From NCBI RefSeq assembly GCF_018457165.1, contig NZ_JAFMNX010000001.1:1600095-1664094 (forward strand): a stretch of DNA of 64,000 nt. Direction: 5' to 3'. The stretch's first letter is position 1; each line of letters begins with the position of its first letter. Positions 1 to 9,219 of the stretch are shown in pieces. A program made the translations under genes and the position numbers. The stretch comes from Tianweitania aestuarii. Its GTDB lineage: Bacteria > Pseudomonadota > Alphaproteobacteria > Rhizobiales > Rhizobiaceae. The notes beneath the pieces are model-generated. The model worked only from the letters and a program-made list of their open reading frames with translations. It was not told the origin of the DNA and searched no databases.

Positions 1-656
1 ATCACCAGAAGCGCGGTCAGGCGCGAGGCCGGCAGATTGATCAGGTCGTCGAAGCGCGCGGATGCCCAGCCGAAGTGCTGATAACGCGCGTTCTTGTGGC
101 CGATCATGGAGTCGGCCGTGTTGACGGCCTTATAGGCCGCACCGCCGGCAAGCCCGCCCACAGCCAACCAGAAGGCCGGCGCGACGATGCCGTCGGAAAA
201 GTTTTCCGCGAGGCTTTCGATAGCGGCGCGACAAACGGCTGGTTCGTCCAGCTGTTCGGGATCGCGACCGACGATCATGGAAACGGCGCGGCGGCCGCCG
301 GTCAGGCCTTCGGCTTCCAGTGCTTGGGCGACGGCCTGAACATGGGTCGCGAGGCTGCGCTGCGCCAAGAGGCTGCTGGCGATGAGGGCGGTGAGAAGCA
401 GCGCCCAGCCATGGCCGAGCACGGTCTGGATGGCAAAGCCGATGCCGCCGGCAATGATGAGCAACAGGACCAGCGTCAGCACGCCATTGGTCTTGCGGGT
501 GGCATTGCTGAAGTCGGTCCGGTTGAGCATCCGTTCCAGCCGCGAGATCAGCGCGCCGATCCAGGTCACGGGATGGCCGATGGCGGCGAACAGGCGGTTG
601 GGATAGCCAAGCGCGAGTTCGAGGATCAAAGAAAGAAAGGCGAGCAGGACAAACAT
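1..656 (-). CDS. cobD: Adenosylcobinamide-phosphate synthase CobD/CbiB, 3' part cut by window edge
   Basis: Integral membrane enzyme that attaches the aminopropanol (phosphate) arm to adenosylcobyric acid in cobalamin synthesis. The first 218 residues are visible; the family is usually about 300-330 aa, so the C-terminus lies beyond base 1. The N-terminus is a hydrophobic helix followed by GYPN and HPVTWIG, as expected for CbiB. Family motifs follow: GRDPEQL at residues 130-136, ESLAENFSDG from 147, and NTADSMIGHKN at 179-189. The ATG at 656-654 shares the bases CATG with the ATG of the divergent cobC. The Shine-Dalgarno sequence is weak. Identity is secure; the gene is incomplete only because of the window boundary. 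Confidence 0.93.
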   Translation of the reverse strand, partial: MFVLLAFLSLILELALGYPNRLFAAIGHPVTWIGALISRLERMLNRTDFSNATRKTNGVLTLVLLLIIAGGIGFAIQTVLGHGWALLLTALIASSLLAQRSLATHVQAVAQALEAEGLTGGRRAVSMIVGRDPEQLDEPAVCRAAIESLAENFSDGIVAPAFWLAVGGLAGGAAYKAVNTADSMIGHKNARYQHFGWASARFDDLINLPASRLTALLV

Positions 657-1683
657 GCGCAACCAGGCTGAAGTGTCGGATGTGCCGGACCATGGCGGCA
701 GCCTGGCGCGCGCCGAAGCGCAGTTTCCGCAGGCTGCCCGGCCATGGATCGACCTGTCCACGGGTATCAATCCGCACGCCTATCCGTTTTCGCCCCTGCC
801 CGCCACCGCCTTCTCGCGCCTGCCGGAGCCGGCTGAAACGGATGGGTTGGCAAAGCTGGCGGCGCAGACCTTCGGCGTGGCCGATCCGGCCTGTATTGTT
901 TGTGGTCCGGGCACGCAGATCATGCTGCCGCTGGTGATGCGGCTGGTGCAGCCGGGTCGCACGGCGGTGCTGTCGCCGACCTACGCGGAACATGCGCGTG
1001 CGGCTGCTCTGGTCGGGCACGAGGTCACAGAAACCGGTACGCTCGATGAGCTTTACCAATCCGATCTGGCCGTGATCGTGAACCCCAACAATCCCACTGG
1101 ACGTGTGGTTGCGCGCGCGCAGGTGCTCGATCTTGCGCGGCATCTTCATGCCAAAGGCGGTTTGCTCGTGGTGGACGAGGCCTTCATGGAGGCTGGTTCG
1201 GCTGGAGAAAGCGTGGCTAACGATGTCGGCCAAGGCGGGCTGGTGGTGCTGCGCTCCTTTGGCAAGTTCTATGGGTTGGCCGGGGTTCGATTGGGGTTTG
1301 TTCTGGCCGAAGAAGAACGCGCGGCGTGGCTGAACGCGCAGCTTGGACCTTGGGCGGTGGCGGGGCCGACGCTGCATATTGCCAGGCAGGCGCTGGCCGA
1401 CGACGCCTGGAAGTTGGCCATGCGGCGGCAGCTGATGGGCGAAGCAGAGCGGCTCGACGGTGTGCTGCGCGCTGGCGGGTTGGAGATCGTCGGGGGAACG
1501 AGCCTGTTCCGCTTTGTTCGATGTCCCCATGCGAGCGCCTTGTACCGTCATCTCGGCGAGCACGGCATTCTGGTGCGACCCTTCCGCTTTGCCGACGATG
1601 TCTTGCGGATCGGATTGCCGGCGGATGACGGTGCGTTCAGCCGACTGGATGCAGCCCTCGCCACGTTTGGAGCCGAGGCATGA
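655..1683 (+). CDS. cobC: CobC-type threonine-phosphate decarboxylase-like aminotransferase
   Basis: PLP-dependent fold-type I enzyme of the CobC family. It makes (R)-1-amino-2-propanol phosphate, or a related step, for the lower-loop linker of cobalamin, supplying CobD next door. The sequence has the family opening HGGSL (13-17), STGINP, the nucleotide-loop NPNNPTGR (143-150), the PLP-pyridine Asp in VVDEAF (174) and the Schiff-base Lys in SFGKFYG (204). At 342 aa it is normal for the family. An AGGA sits about 8 nt before ATG 655; a GTG at 673 is an alternative start that would remove the overlap with cobD. Its stop overlaps the next gene by 4 nt (ATGA), so the two are probably translationally coupled. 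Confidence 0.92.
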   Translation: MRNQAEVSDVPDHGGSLARAEAQFPQAARPWIDLSTGINPHAYPFSPLPATAFSRLPEPAETDGLAKLAAQTFGVADPACIVCGPGTQIMLPLVMRLVQPGRTAVLSPTYAEHARAAALVGHEVTETGTLDELYQSDLAVIVNPNNPTGRVVARAQVLDLARHLHAKGGLLVVDEAFMEAGSAGESVANDVGQGGLVVLRSFGKFYGLAGVRLGFVLAEEERAAWLNAQLGPWAVAGPTLHIARQALADDAWKLAMRRQLMGEAERLDGVLRAGGLEIVGGTSLFRFVRCPHASALYRHLGEHGILVRPFRFADDVLRIGLPADDGAFSRLDAALATFGAEA

Positions 1684-2198
1684 TCCACGTTACGCCGCTG
1701 TCGCACCTGCCGGAAACGCTGGCTGCTTCGAAGGCGCGGCGGGTTATTTCGCTGCAGTCGATCGGAGCGACGTTCGAGCGGCCGGCTGGCATCGAGCCCG
1801 ACGATTATCTTCAGCTTGCCATGCATGACATCGCGGAGGAGCGCGAGGGCTATGTCGCGCCGTCACGCGAACAGGTTGCGGCGATCCTGGCTTTCGGCGA
1901 GCGGGTGACCGAAGACGATCCGATCCTGATCCACTGCTATGCCGGCATCAGCCGCTCGACGGCGGCGGCTTACGTGATCGCGGCCGCTCTTCGGCCTGGT
2001 ATGGACGAACAGGCGTTGGCGCAGGTGTTGCGGCGCCTTTCACCTTCGGCGACGCCAAACCCGCGCATTGTCGCGCTGGCCGATGCGTTGCTTGGACGCG
2101 AAGGTCGGATGATCGCTGCGATCCGCGCCATCGGCCGGGGTGCCGAGGCTTTCGCAGGCACGCCGTTCGTCCTGCTCGAAAATCAACAGGAAGATTGA
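1680..2198 (+). CDS. Protein-tyrosine-phosphatase-like protein (CX5R family)
   Basis: 172-aa cytosolic protein of the tyrosine/dual-specificity phosphatase superfamily. The P-loop HCYAGISRS (residues 85-93) gives the HCX5R signature, with Cys86 as nucleophile and Arg92 as phosphate-binding residue. An upstream Asp in AMHDI (near 50) could be the general acid. It overlaps cobC by 4 nt (ATGA) and is therefore probably co-transcribed with it. The substrate is unknown. A link to cobalamin phosphate chemistry is suggested only by position. No signal peptide or membrane segment is visible. Confidence 0.78.
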   Translation: MIHVTPLSHLPETLAASKARRVISLQSIGATFERPAGIEPDDYLQLAMHDIAEEREGYVAPSREQVAAILAFGERVTEDDPILIHCYAGISRSTAAAYVIAAALRPGMDEQALAQVLRRLSPSATPNPRIVALADALLGREGRMIAAIRAIGRGAEAFAGTPFVLLENQQED

Positions 2199-2206
2199 GA
2201 CGTTTC

Positions 2207-2231
2207 GGAACCAAGACCGTTTCTGCCGGTT
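2207..2231 (+). promoter_or_regulatory. Candidate EcfG/RpoE2-type general-stress promoter
   Basis: GGAAC at 2207-2211, then an 18-nt spacer and TT at 2230-2231 (context CGGTTG), 26 nt before the ATG of the PPOX-fold stress gene. This fits the GGAAC-N18-19-TT pattern reported for rhizobial RpoE2 promoters. It is supported by sequence match only. Confidence 0.45.
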
Positions 2232-2257
2232 GAGCGCCGCCAACAAGGAGACAGGTC

Positions 2258-2677
2258 ATGGCCGAGAAGACGCTCGAAGAGATCGCCGCCAAGATGAAGG
2301 GCATCGACATCGCGATGCTGACGACCGTCACCGAAGACGGAAGCCTGGCAAGCCGCCCGATGAGCAACAATGGCGACGTCGATTTCGACGGTGACTCCTA
2401 CTACTTCACCTATGAAGAATCGCGCATGGTCGCCGATATCGAGGAAGAGCCCGCCGTGACGCTCGGCTTCTCCGGCGCCGACGGCTTCTACGTTGCCGTG
2501 TCCGGCGATGCCGACCTGATCCGCGACAAGGAAGAGTTCCAGGCGCACTGGAATCCGGATCTCGACAAGTGGTTCGAGGACGGCATCGATACGCCGAACA
2601 TCGTGATGATCAAGGTCGAGGCCGACCGCCTGAAATGGTGGAAGGGCGAAGACGCCGGCGAGTTCAGCGACTTCTGA
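2258..2677 (+). CDS. Pyridoxamine 5'-phosphate oxidase-fold protein (general stress protein 26-like)
   Basis: 139-aa soluble protein of the FMN-binding split-barrel/PPOX-like superfamily, the group containing general stress protein 26. Typical segments are the N-terminal MLTTVTEDG strand pair, RPMSN, and the central FTYEESRMVADIEEEPAVTLGF, then a Trp-rich tail (HWNPDLDKWF, LKWWKGEDAGEF). A clear AAGGAGA lies just upstream of ATG 2258. Members bind flavin or pyridoxal-type cofactors, but the substrate here is unknown. An EcfG-like promoter match precedes it, consistent with a general-stress role. A strong hairpin terminator follows. Confidence 0.8.
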   Translation: MAEKTLEEIAAKMKGIDIAMLTTVTEDGSLASRPMSNNGDVDFDGDSYYFTYEESRMVADIEEEPAVTLGFSGADGFYVAVSGDADLIRDKEEFQAHWNPDLDKWFEDGIDTPNIVMIKVEADRLKWWKGEDAGEFSDF

Positions 2678-2705
2678 TCCGAAGCGGAACGTTTGATGGA
2701 TATGG

Positions 2706-2733
2706 AAAGGGCCGGTGAGAACCGGCCCTTTTT
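2706..2733. terminator. Bidirectional rho-independent terminator
   Basis: An 11-bp perfect stem (AAAGGGCCGGT / ACCGGCCCTTT) closes a GAGA tetraloop and is followed by T-runs on both strands. It sits between the converging PPOX and cpdB-like genes and can serve both. Confidence 0.9.
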
Positions 2734-2740
2734 CGTTGCG

Positions 2741-4714
2741 TCAAAGCGTGATGCGGTATTTGGCGAAGCCGCCCTCACCCTCGCCGGCGGGCTCGATCTT
2801 CACGGCCTTGACGTCGCCGATGAAGTCTTTGGCCTTCGGTCCGGTTTCGAACAGGACGCTGGTGTCGGGCATGGAAGCGAAGGACCAGTTGGCATCGGCC
2901 GACGGGTTGATCGTGCCCTGATCGACGATGTAGCGCACGATCACATCGCGGTTGGTGTCGGGCGCCTCGAAGATCACTTTGGACTCGTTGATCTCCGGGA
3001 AATTGCCGCCGCCGCCAGCGCGATAGTTGTTCGAAGCCACCACGAACTTGGCGGCCGGATCGATCGGCTTGCCCTCGAACATCAGGTCCTTGATACGGTT
3101 GGACGAGGCATTCAGCACCTCACCTTTCGCGCCATATTTCGGGGGCTGAGACAGATCAATCTTGTAGGTCACGCCGTCGATGACGTCGAAGTTGTAGGAC
3201 GGGAAGTCGGTGTTGATCAGCGGCTGATCGGCCTTGCCGGGCTCCACCTGACGGAAGATGCCGGCCGACATTTCAAGCCATTCCTTGACCTGCGCGCCGG
3301 TGACTTCGAGCGCGCGCACGGTGTTGGGGTAAAGATAAAGATCGGCCACGTTGCGGATCGCGATGTCGCCGGCCGGAACGTCGGTGTAATAATCGGCACC
3401 GTTGCGCCCGCCCGACTTGAAGGGCGCGGCCGCCGAGAGCACCGGCAGGTCCTTCCACTGCGTCTCCTTCAGAAGATCCTTGATGTACCAGATCTGCGCC
3501 TGGGACACGATCTGCACGGACGGATCGTCGGCCACCAGCGCGAAGTAGGAGTAAAGCGGCGCGGAGGTCTTGCCGACCGGACGGCGGACATAGTCGAGCG
3601 TCGCCTTGTGCTCGGTCTCGACAGCTTGAACAACCTTCGGATCGTCCGCCACGGTGGCCACGATCTTGTCTTCGCGCTTGAAGATCGGCCGCGCTTCCGA
3701 GGTGCCGGACACGACCTTCCATGTGTTGCCGTCACGCTCGAGCAGCAGGTCGATCAAACCCATATGCGAGCCCCAGAAGCCGCCCATGACGGCCTGCTTG
3801 CCTTGCAGCGTGCCCTTCTTGGTGTCGACGCCTTCCATGTCCTGGAAGTCCTTGGGTCCGGGGAAGACGAGGTGCTGGTGGCCGGTGAAGATTGCGTCGA
3901 TGCCGTCCACACCCGCCAGGAAGAAGGAGGCGTTCTCCATCATCTCGGTTTTCTTGGTGTCGATGCCGGAATGCGACAACGCGATCACGATGTCGGCGCC
4001 CTCTTCCTTCATCTGCGGCACCCAGGCTTCCGCTGCCTGAACGATGTCGCGCGTCGCGACATTGCCGCTGAGGTTCTTGGAATCCCACACCATGATCTGC
4101 GGCGGCACGAAGCCGATGATGCCGACCTTGATCGGATGCTCGGCGCCTGCGCCATCTTTGATCGTCCTGTCGAGGATCAGGTAGGGCTTGAGGTAAAGCT
4201 TGTCGTCGCGTGGATTGGCGGCGAGCTCGGTGCCGCGGATCAGGTTGGCGCAGACGAACGGATAATTCGCGCCGGCCAGAACCTTGTCCATGAAGGACAG
4301 GCCGTAGTTGAATTCATGATTGCCGAGCGTGGAGCAGTCATAGCTCAGCGTGTTCATGGCCTTGATGACCGGATGAACGTCGCCTTCCTTCATGCCGCGC
4401 TCATAGGCGATGTAGTCGCCCATCGGGCTGCCTTGAACGAAGTCGCCATTGTCGACCAGCATCGAATTGGTCGCTTCATCGCGCACCGCCTTGATGAGCG
4501 ACGCCGTGCGCGACAGGCCCATCGTTTCGTTCGGCTTGTCGGCGTAATAATCGTAAGGAAGCACGTTCACATGGATGTCCGTGGTTTCCATGATGCGCAG
4601 ATGCGCCTGGTTGGCCTGGGCATGGGCGGAAAACGGATGCAGCACGATAAGGCCGGCCGTTGCGGCGGTTCCAGCCAGAAAGCCGCGGCGGGACATTGCG
4701 AGTTGCGTGTTCAT
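2741..4714 (-). CDS. cpdB: Periplasmic 2',3'-cyclic-nucleotide 2'-phosphodiesterase / 3'-nucleotidase
   Basis: Bifunctional metallophosphoesterase/5'-nucleotidase-family enzyme that hydrolyses 2',3'-cyclic nucleotides and 3'-nucleotides in the periplasm to recover nucleosides and phosphate. The 657-aa product starts with a Tat-type signal (SRRGFLAG, residues 8-15; cleavage plausible after AHA at 32). Metal-binding motifs follow: TTDIH (D46, H48), DNGDF (about 88-92), GNHEFNYG (131-138), SHSGID and GHQH. The C-terminal half has the usual 5'-nucleotidase substrate-binding domain. The start was set at 4714 because AGGAG precedes that ATG; an upstream in-frame extension lacks homology-like sequence. 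The product is full length for CpdB. Confidence 0.92.
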   Translation of the reverse strand: MNTQLAMSRRGFLAGTAATAGLIVLHPFSAHAQANQAHLRIMETTDIHVNVLPYDYYADKPNETMGLSRTASLIKAVRDEATNSMLVDNGDFVQGSPMGDYIAYERGMKEGDVHPVIKAMNTLSYDCSTLGNHEFNYGLSFMDKVLAGANYPFVCANLIRGTELAANPRDDKLYLKPYLILDRTIKDGAGAEHPIKVGIIGFVPPQIMVWDSKNLSGNVATRDIVQAAEAWVPQMKEEGADIVIALSHSGIDTKKTEMMENASFFLAGVDGIDAIFTGHQHLVFPGPKDFQDMEGVDTKKGTLQGKQAVMGGFWGSHMGLIDLLLERDGNTWKVVSGTSEARPIFKREDKIVATVADDPKVVQAVETEHKATLDYVRRPVGKTSAPLYSYFALVADDPSVQIVSQAQIWYIKDLLKETQWKDLPVLSAAAPFKSGGRNGADYYTDVPAGDIAIRNVADLYLYPNTVRALEVTGAQVKEWLEMSAGIFRQVEPGKADQPLINTDFPSYNFDVIDGVTYKIDLSQPPKYGAKGEVLNASSNRIKDLMFEGKPIDPAAKFVVASNNYRAGGGGNFPEINESKVIFEAPDTNRDVIVRYIVDQGTINPSADANWSFASMPDTSVLFETGPKAKDFIGDVKAVKIEPAGEGEGGFAKYRITL

Positions 4715-4879
4715 GATACGGCTCCTGATCTGCAACGAGTCTCGATTGCGCAATGTCACCGCGCCGACGGTGCATGTCCAGCAGATTGACGACAGCACCA
4801 TGACCATGCGCAACTTGCTTGGAAGCGCGGCGTTGCTTGTTCATAGCTGCCGCGCGGCTTCGCCGACCTGGGATATCTG

Positions 4880-6259
4880 ATGCTTTCCGAACTCGAACAA
4901 TTTGGCGACACGGTTGCGCGTGAAGGCGAGCAGATCGCCGCGAGTGGCATTCTGCCGTGGTTCGCGCTGCAACTCGGCATCATCGCAGCGCTGTACATCG
5001 TGGCGCGGCTCGTTGGCCGCCGGCTGGAGCACCAGCTGGAAGCAAGGGCGCGGCGGATCCGCGACAATCGGGGGCTGCTGCGCGTTGTGGCGGCGGTGCT
5101 GCGGCGGCTGCATTGGGCCGTTTTCGTGGTTCTCCTGTTTCTCACGATCACCTTCAGCCGTGCCTATACGCTTCGCCCGCCTGCTCTGCTGTCCCTAGCC
5201 CTTGCGCTTTCGGCCACCTGGTTCGTGACGGTGGTGCTGTCGCGGGTCATCCGGAACCGCCTGCTGGCCAAGATCGTGTCATGGACCGTTTGGCTTCTAG
5301 CGGCCTTGTTCATCACCGGACTGAATGACGACGCGGGCATTCTGCTCGACCGCATCGCCCTGCCGATGGGGGCAACCCGGCTGTCGCTGCTGACGGTCGT
5401 AAAGACCCTGGCGCTGCTCGGCGTCGCGATCTGGCTTGCCAATGCGGGCGGCAGTTTCCTCGATCACCGGCTGCGCACGACCGAAGGGCTGACCCCGTCG
5501 ATGCGGGTTCTGTTCGGCAAGATCGCCAAGGTCGGCTTGATCATCATCGCCATTCTGCTGGCGATTTCGACCGCGGGCGTCGATCTGACCACGCTGACGA
5601 TCTTTTCCGGCGCCATCGGCGTCGGCCTCGGCTTTGGCCTTCAAAAAGTGGTTTCGAACTTCATATCCGGCGTCATCATCCTGATGGACCGCTCGATCAA
5701 GCCGGGCGACACGATCACGGTCGGCGAAACCTTCGGCTGGATCCGGGAACTGCGTGCGCGGTTCGTGTCCGTCGTGACGCGCGACGGGCGCGAATATCTC
5801 ATTCCGAACGAGGACTTCATCACCGAGCGGGTCGTGAACTGGAGTTTCACGGACGACCTCGTGCGGCTCGATATCAAGTTCGGCGTTTCTTACAACAGCG
5901 ACCCGCACAAGGTGACCGAGATAGCGATCGCGGCGGCTTCGAGCGTTTCGCGCGTGGAAAGCGATCGCCGTCCGGTTTGCTGGATCACCGGCTTCGGCGA
6001 TTCGTCGATCGACTTCCTGTTGCGGTTCTGGATTCACGATCCGCAGCAGGGTCTCACCAATGTGCGCGGCAAGGTCTATCTGGCGCTGTGGGATGCCTTC
6101 AAGGCCAACAACATCGACATTCCCTTCCCGGTTCGCGATGTCATTCTTCGTTCCCCGCCGATCGGTTCGAAGATCTTCGATCCCGAAAACATCGCGGAAC
6201 CGGACGTCTCAGGTGCTAGCCTTGCTCAAAGGTCAGTCCAATCGCCGTCCGATCAATGA
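4880..6259 (+). CDS. MscS-family mechanosensitive channel
   Basis: 459-aa membrane protein. It has an N-terminal amphipathic segment and several hydrophobic helices (about residues 25-45, 80-130, 135-155, 170-190, 210-235). The MscS pore/beta-domain signature follows: GAIGVGLGFGLQKVVSNFISG then ILMDRSIKPGDTI (about 245-280). The cytosolic part contains LIPNEDF and VVNWSF, typical of MscS. The role is inferred from the family: release of solutes on hypo-osmotic shock. The 3' end overlaps the convergent Lrp-type regulator by 44 bp. A second, different MscS-type gene lies at 48.9 kb. Confidence 0.9.
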   Translation: MLSELEQFGDTVAREGEQIAASGILPWFALQLGIIAALYIVARLVGRRLEHQLEARARRIRDNRGLLRVVAAVLRRLHWAVFVVLLFLTITFSRAYTLRPPALLSLALALSATWFVTVVLSRVIRNRLLAKIVSWTVWLLAALFITGLNDDAGILLDRIALPMGATRLSLLTVVKTLALLGVAIWLANAGGSFLDHRLRTTEGLTPSMRVLFGKIAKVGLIIIAILLAISTAGVDLTTLTIFSGAIGVGLGFGLQKVVSNFISGVIILMDRSIKPGDTITVGETFGWIRELRARFVSVVTRDGREYLIPNEDFITERVVNWSFTDDLVRLDIKFGVSYNSDPHKVTEIAIAAASSVSRVESDRRPVCWITGFGDSSIDFLLRFWIHDPQQGLTNVRGKVYLALWDAFKANNIDIPFPVRDVILRSPPIGSKIFDPENIAEPDVSGASLAQRSVQSPSDQ

Positions 6260-6689
6260 TTTCGCGCATGGCGAAGGACGTGTTGATCTTGATGACATGC
6301 GGCATCGCCGTCAGCCAATCCTTGTGGATGCGCTCGTAATCGGCGAGATCGCGCGCGGCGATCCGCAGGACGTAGTCATATTCTCCAGTCATCAGGTGGC
6401 AGGACAGGACGTTCGGGCAGCGCCTGATCGCGGCCTCGAATTCGGACAGCGTCTTCTCGAATTGGCCGGATAGCGAGATATGCACGATCGCCGTCATCGG
6501 ACGTCCGAGGCCGGCAGCCGCAATCTGGGCGTGATAGCCGCGGATCGTGCCTGACTTTTCCAGAATATCAAGCCGGCGCGAACAGGCGGACTGCGACAGC
6601 CCGACCTTTTCGGCAAGCGCCGCGTTGGACATACGGCCGTCCTTCTGGAGTGCCGTCAAAATCGCAAGATCGATCTTGTCCAATGCCAT
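6216..6689 (-). CDS. Lrp/AsnC-family regulator, probable AldR for alanine dehydrogenase
   Basis: 157-aa regulator. The N-terminal winged HTH reads [20 protein letters not shown]... [20 protein letters not shown] (residues 3-49), and the C-terminal RAM/ACT-like effector domain follows (about 65-150). It is divergently transcribed from ald, the arrangement of AldR-AldA in rhizobia, where the regulator activates alanine dehydrogenase in response to alanine. That function is inferred from position. ATG 6689 was chosen because the HTH begins directly after it. It overlaps the end of the mscS gene. Confidence 0.88.
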   Translation of the reverse strand: MALDKIDLAILTALQKDGRMSNAALAEKVGLSQSACSRRLDILEKSGTIRGYHAQIAAAGLGRPMTAIVHISLSGQFEKTLSEFEAAIRRCPNVLSCHLMTGEYDYVLRIAARDLADYERIHKDWLTAMPHVIKINTSFAMREIIDRTAIGLTFEQG

Positions 6690-6800
6690 TGATCCGCGAT
6701 TCCTTCGAAGATGATGCCTTCCCGCGCATGATTATCTCACGAGGACGTACCAGAGCAATTGACATCGCAAAGACCTGCGACACCTCCTGGGCATACAGTC

Positions 6801-6816
6801 GCGTTCTAAGGAACGC
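6801..6816 (+). promoter_or_regulatory. Inverted repeat in the aldR-ald intergenic region
   Basis: Perfect 6-bp arms GCGTTC and GAACGC around TAAG, 23 nt before the ald start codon. It could be an Lrp-type operator half or a 5'-UTR hairpin. The 149-bp gap must contain the divergent promoters; a TTGACA at about 6758-6763 is visible but no convincing -10 was recognised. Confidence 0.3.
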
Positions 6817-6838
6817 CAAGATAATGGGAGTGCAAACA

Positions 6839-7954
6839 ATGCGCGTCGGCTGCCCCAAGGAAATCAAGAACCACGAATATCGCGTCGGCCTCACGCCAGG
6901 TGCGGTCCGCGAATATGCTGCGCACGGGCATCAGGTGCTGGTGCAAACGGGTGCCGGTGCGGGCATCGGTGCCGGTGATGACGCTTATCGCGCCGCCGGG
7001 GCGACGATCGCGAAAACGGCGGAAGAGGTTTTCGCCAAGTCCGACATGATCGTGAAGGTGAAGGAGCCACAGCCCAACGAATGGGTTCAGCTGCGCGACA
7101 ACCAGATCCTTTATACCTATCTGCACCTCGCGCCGGATCCGGAGCAGACCAAAGGCCTGCTCGCTTCGGGCGTGACGGCTGTTGCCTATGAAACCGTGAC
7201 CGACGAGCGCGGCGGCCTGCCGCTTTTGGCGCCGATGTCGGAAGTGGCCGGGCGTCTCGCCATCCAGGCCGGCGCGACGTCGTTGCAGAAGGCCAATGGC
7301 GGACGCGGCGTGCTTTTGGGCGGCGTGCCGGGCGTCCTGCCGGGCAAGGTCACCGTGATCGGCGGCGGTGTCGTCGGCCTTCATGCCGCAAAGATGGCGG
7401 TCGGCCTCGGTGCCGATGTGACGATCCTCGACCGCTCCATTCCGCGCCTGCGCCAGCTCGACGACATCTTCAACGGCCGCGTGCACACGCGCTATTCCAC
7501 CGTGGAAGCGCTGGAAGAAGAATGCTTCTCGGCCGACCTCGTGGTGGGCGCGGTGCTGATCCCCGGTGCGGCCGCACCCAAGCTCGTGTCGCGCGAAATG
7601 CTGTCCGGCATGAAGAAGGGTGCTGTGCTCGTTGACGTCGCGATCGACCAGGGCGGCTGCTTCGAAACGAGCCACGCCACCACGCATGCCGACCCGACCT
7701 ATGAAGTCGAGGGCGTGATCCATTACTGCGTGGCGAACATGCCGGGCGCCGTGCCGGTGACCTCCGCACATGCCCTGAACAATGCCACGCTGCATTACGG
7801 GCTGGCGCTGGCCGACAAGGGCATCAAGGCAATGATCGACATGCCGCATCTGCGCAACGGTCTCAACGTCCACAAGGGCCGCATCACCAATGCCGCCGTT
7901 GCCGAAGCGCTGGGCTACGACCTGGCAGAACCGAAAGCCGCGCTCGCCGCCTGA
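6839..7954 (+). CDS. ald: Alanine dehydrogenase
   Basis: NAD-dependent L-alanine dehydrogenase, interconverting alanine with pyruvate plus ammonia in the cytosol. The 371-aa product opens with [20 protein letters not shown], the family N-terminus, and carries the dinucleotide fold [17 protein letters not shown] (about 170-186). Other catalytic-region stretches are [20 protein letters not shown] and the C-terminal [16 protein letters not shown]. Start 6839 is set by homology and a GGGAG 9 nt upstream; longer in-frame starts run through the regulatory gap. It is probably controlled by the divergent Lrp-type regulator. A strong terminator follows. Confidence 0.95.
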   Translation: MRVGCPKEIKNHEYRVGLTPGAVREYAAHGHQVLVQTGAGAGIGAGDDAYRAAGATIAKTAEEVFAKSDMIVKVKEPQPNEWVQLRDNQILYTYLHLAPDPEQTKGLLASGVTAVAYETVTDERGGLPLLAPMSEVAGRLAIQAGATSLQKANGGRGVLLGGVPGVLPGKVTVIGGGVVGLHAAKMAVGLGADVTILDRSIPRLRQLDDIFNGRVHTRYSTVEALEEECFSADLVVGAVLIPGAAAPKLVSREMLSGMKKGAVLVDVAIDQGGCFETSHATTHADPTYEVEGVIHYCVANMPGAVPVTSAHALNNATLHYGLALADKGIKAMIDMPHLRNGLNVHKGRITNAAVAEALGYDLAEPKAALAA

Positions 7955-7975
7955 TCGGGTGTTCTCGAAGTGCGA

Positions 7976-8004
7976 AGCCCGCTGGAGCGATCCAGCGGGC
8001 TTTT
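7976..8004. terminator. Rho-independent terminator between ald and anmK
   Basis: Perfect 11-bp stem AGCCCGCTGGA / TCCAGCGGGCT with GCGA loop, followed by TTTT on the plus strand. It is placed between two converging genes. Confidence 0.88.
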
Positions 8005-9123
8005 CTACGGCTGAGCCAGAACGCCGCCGGTGACCGGGCGATCGCATCCGGTGGTTGTTGGCCAGGTCAGTGGCAGACCGCGGGTCGAGCGCACGGCGAG
8101 ATAGGCCCAGGCCTCCGCTTCTGTTGCATCGCCATCAAGGCCGACTTCTTCGGCGGCCACGACCTCGCCGCCATCGGCCTCTGCGAGCCTTTGGAGGTCG
8201 CCTGATATATGCGGGTTCTTGCGACCGCCGCCGCACAGGATCCAAAGCTTCGGCGTTTCCGGCATCTGTTTGCGTGCCGCGAATACTGCTTCGGCGGCAA
8301 GCGCTGCCAGCGTGCGTGCGCCATCGTTGAGGTTCAGGCCTTGCACGCCCGACAGGTCGAAATCGCCGCGATCGAGCGATTTCGGGGCGGGCCGGGCGAA
8401 GAAGGGAAGCTGGAGATAGGCTTCAACGATCGCTTGATGAACGCTGCCCTTGGCAGCGGCAACGCCATCGGCATCGAAGGCAAGGCCGCCTTCCCGCTGC
8501 ATCCATTGATCGATCAGCTGGTTGCCGGGTCCGCTGTCGAAGGCAACAGGATCACCGGACGCCGGAACATAGGTGACGTTGGAGATGCCACCGATATTGA
8601 CGAAAACGGTGGGTGTGCGGCGGAAGGTTTCCGGCAGGCTCTTGGCCAGAGCGACATGATAGGCCGGCACCAGTGGCGCGCCCTGCCCGCCGGCAACCAT
8701 ATCGGCTGCACGCATGTTATAGACGACGGGCGTGCCGGTCCGTTGTGCCAACAGCGCGCCATCGCCGATCTGGACGGTGAGACCCTCGGCTGGCCGGTGC
8801 AGCACGGTCTGGCCGTGGAAGCCGATCAGCTCCGGTTGCCAGTCGGGAAATTTCGCGCGAAATGCATGAACGGCTTCGGCGTGGCGCTGCGTGAGATCGC
8901 GCTCGAGTTCGGCCAGGTCATGGGGCCGCTGGTCGCGTTGTTCGATCACCTTCGCCGTCTGCAATGCGGCTTCGATGCGGGCGCGGAAGGTGTCGTCATA
9001 GGGCACGAACAAAGACGGGCCGCGCTCCACGATCGTCTCGCCATCGGTGCGCAGGGCCGCGACGTCGATGCCGTCCATGGACGTGCCGCTCATCAGCCCG
9101 AGAGCCGTCGTCATCGCCGCCAT
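8005..9123 (-). CDS. anmK: Anhydro-N-acetylmuramic acid kinase
   Basis: Cytosolic sugar kinase of murein recycling: it opens and phosphorylates 1,6-anhydro-MurNAc to MurNAc-6-phosphate. The 372-aa product has the family start LGLMSGTSMDGIDVA (residues 8-22), the mid-region GFHGQTVLHRP, NIGGISNVT, FDSGPGNQLIDQW, and the C-terminal LCGGGRKNPHI. AAGGGGA precedes ATG 9123. An internal ATG three codons later is possible. It converges on ald across the shared terminator and is divergent from tyrS, with a gap of just under 100 bp. Confidence 0.95.
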   Translation of the reverse strand: MAAMTTALGLMSGTSMDGIDVAALRTDGETIVERGPSLFVPYDDTFRARIEAALQTAKVIEQRDQRPHDLAELERDLTQRHAEAVHAFRAKFPDWQPELIGFHGQTVLHRPAEGLTVQIGDGALLAQRTGTPVVYNMRAADMVAGGQGAPLVPAYHVALAKSLPETFRRTPTVFVNIGGISNVTYVPASGDPVAFDSGPGNQLIDQWMQREGGLAFDADGVAAAKGSVHQAIVEAYLQLPFFARPAPKSLDRGDFDLSGVQGLNLNDGARTLAALAAEAVFAARKQMPETPKLWILCGGGRKNPHISGDLQRLAEADGGEVVAAEEVGLDGDATEAEAWAYLAVRSTRGLPLTWPTTTGCDRPVTGGVLAQP

Positions 9124-9219
9124 TGCCGTTCCCCTTTGATTCCCCGTTTCACGATGCTAAAGCCGCGCTGTCTTCCCGTTTCTTAACGGCCGAGCAATCA
9201 ATCCCGAAAGTCTGGAACC

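Noticed and set aside
2693..4789. 698-aa plus-strand frame over the cpdB region
   Set aside because: Antisense shadow of a clear Tat-exported CpdB; it has no family motifs and no ribosome-binding site.
4715..4813. 33-residue N-terminal extension of the CpdB-like protein
   Set aside because: It would bury the Tat signal internally and lacks a Shine-Dalgarno; AGGAG sits at the 4714 start.
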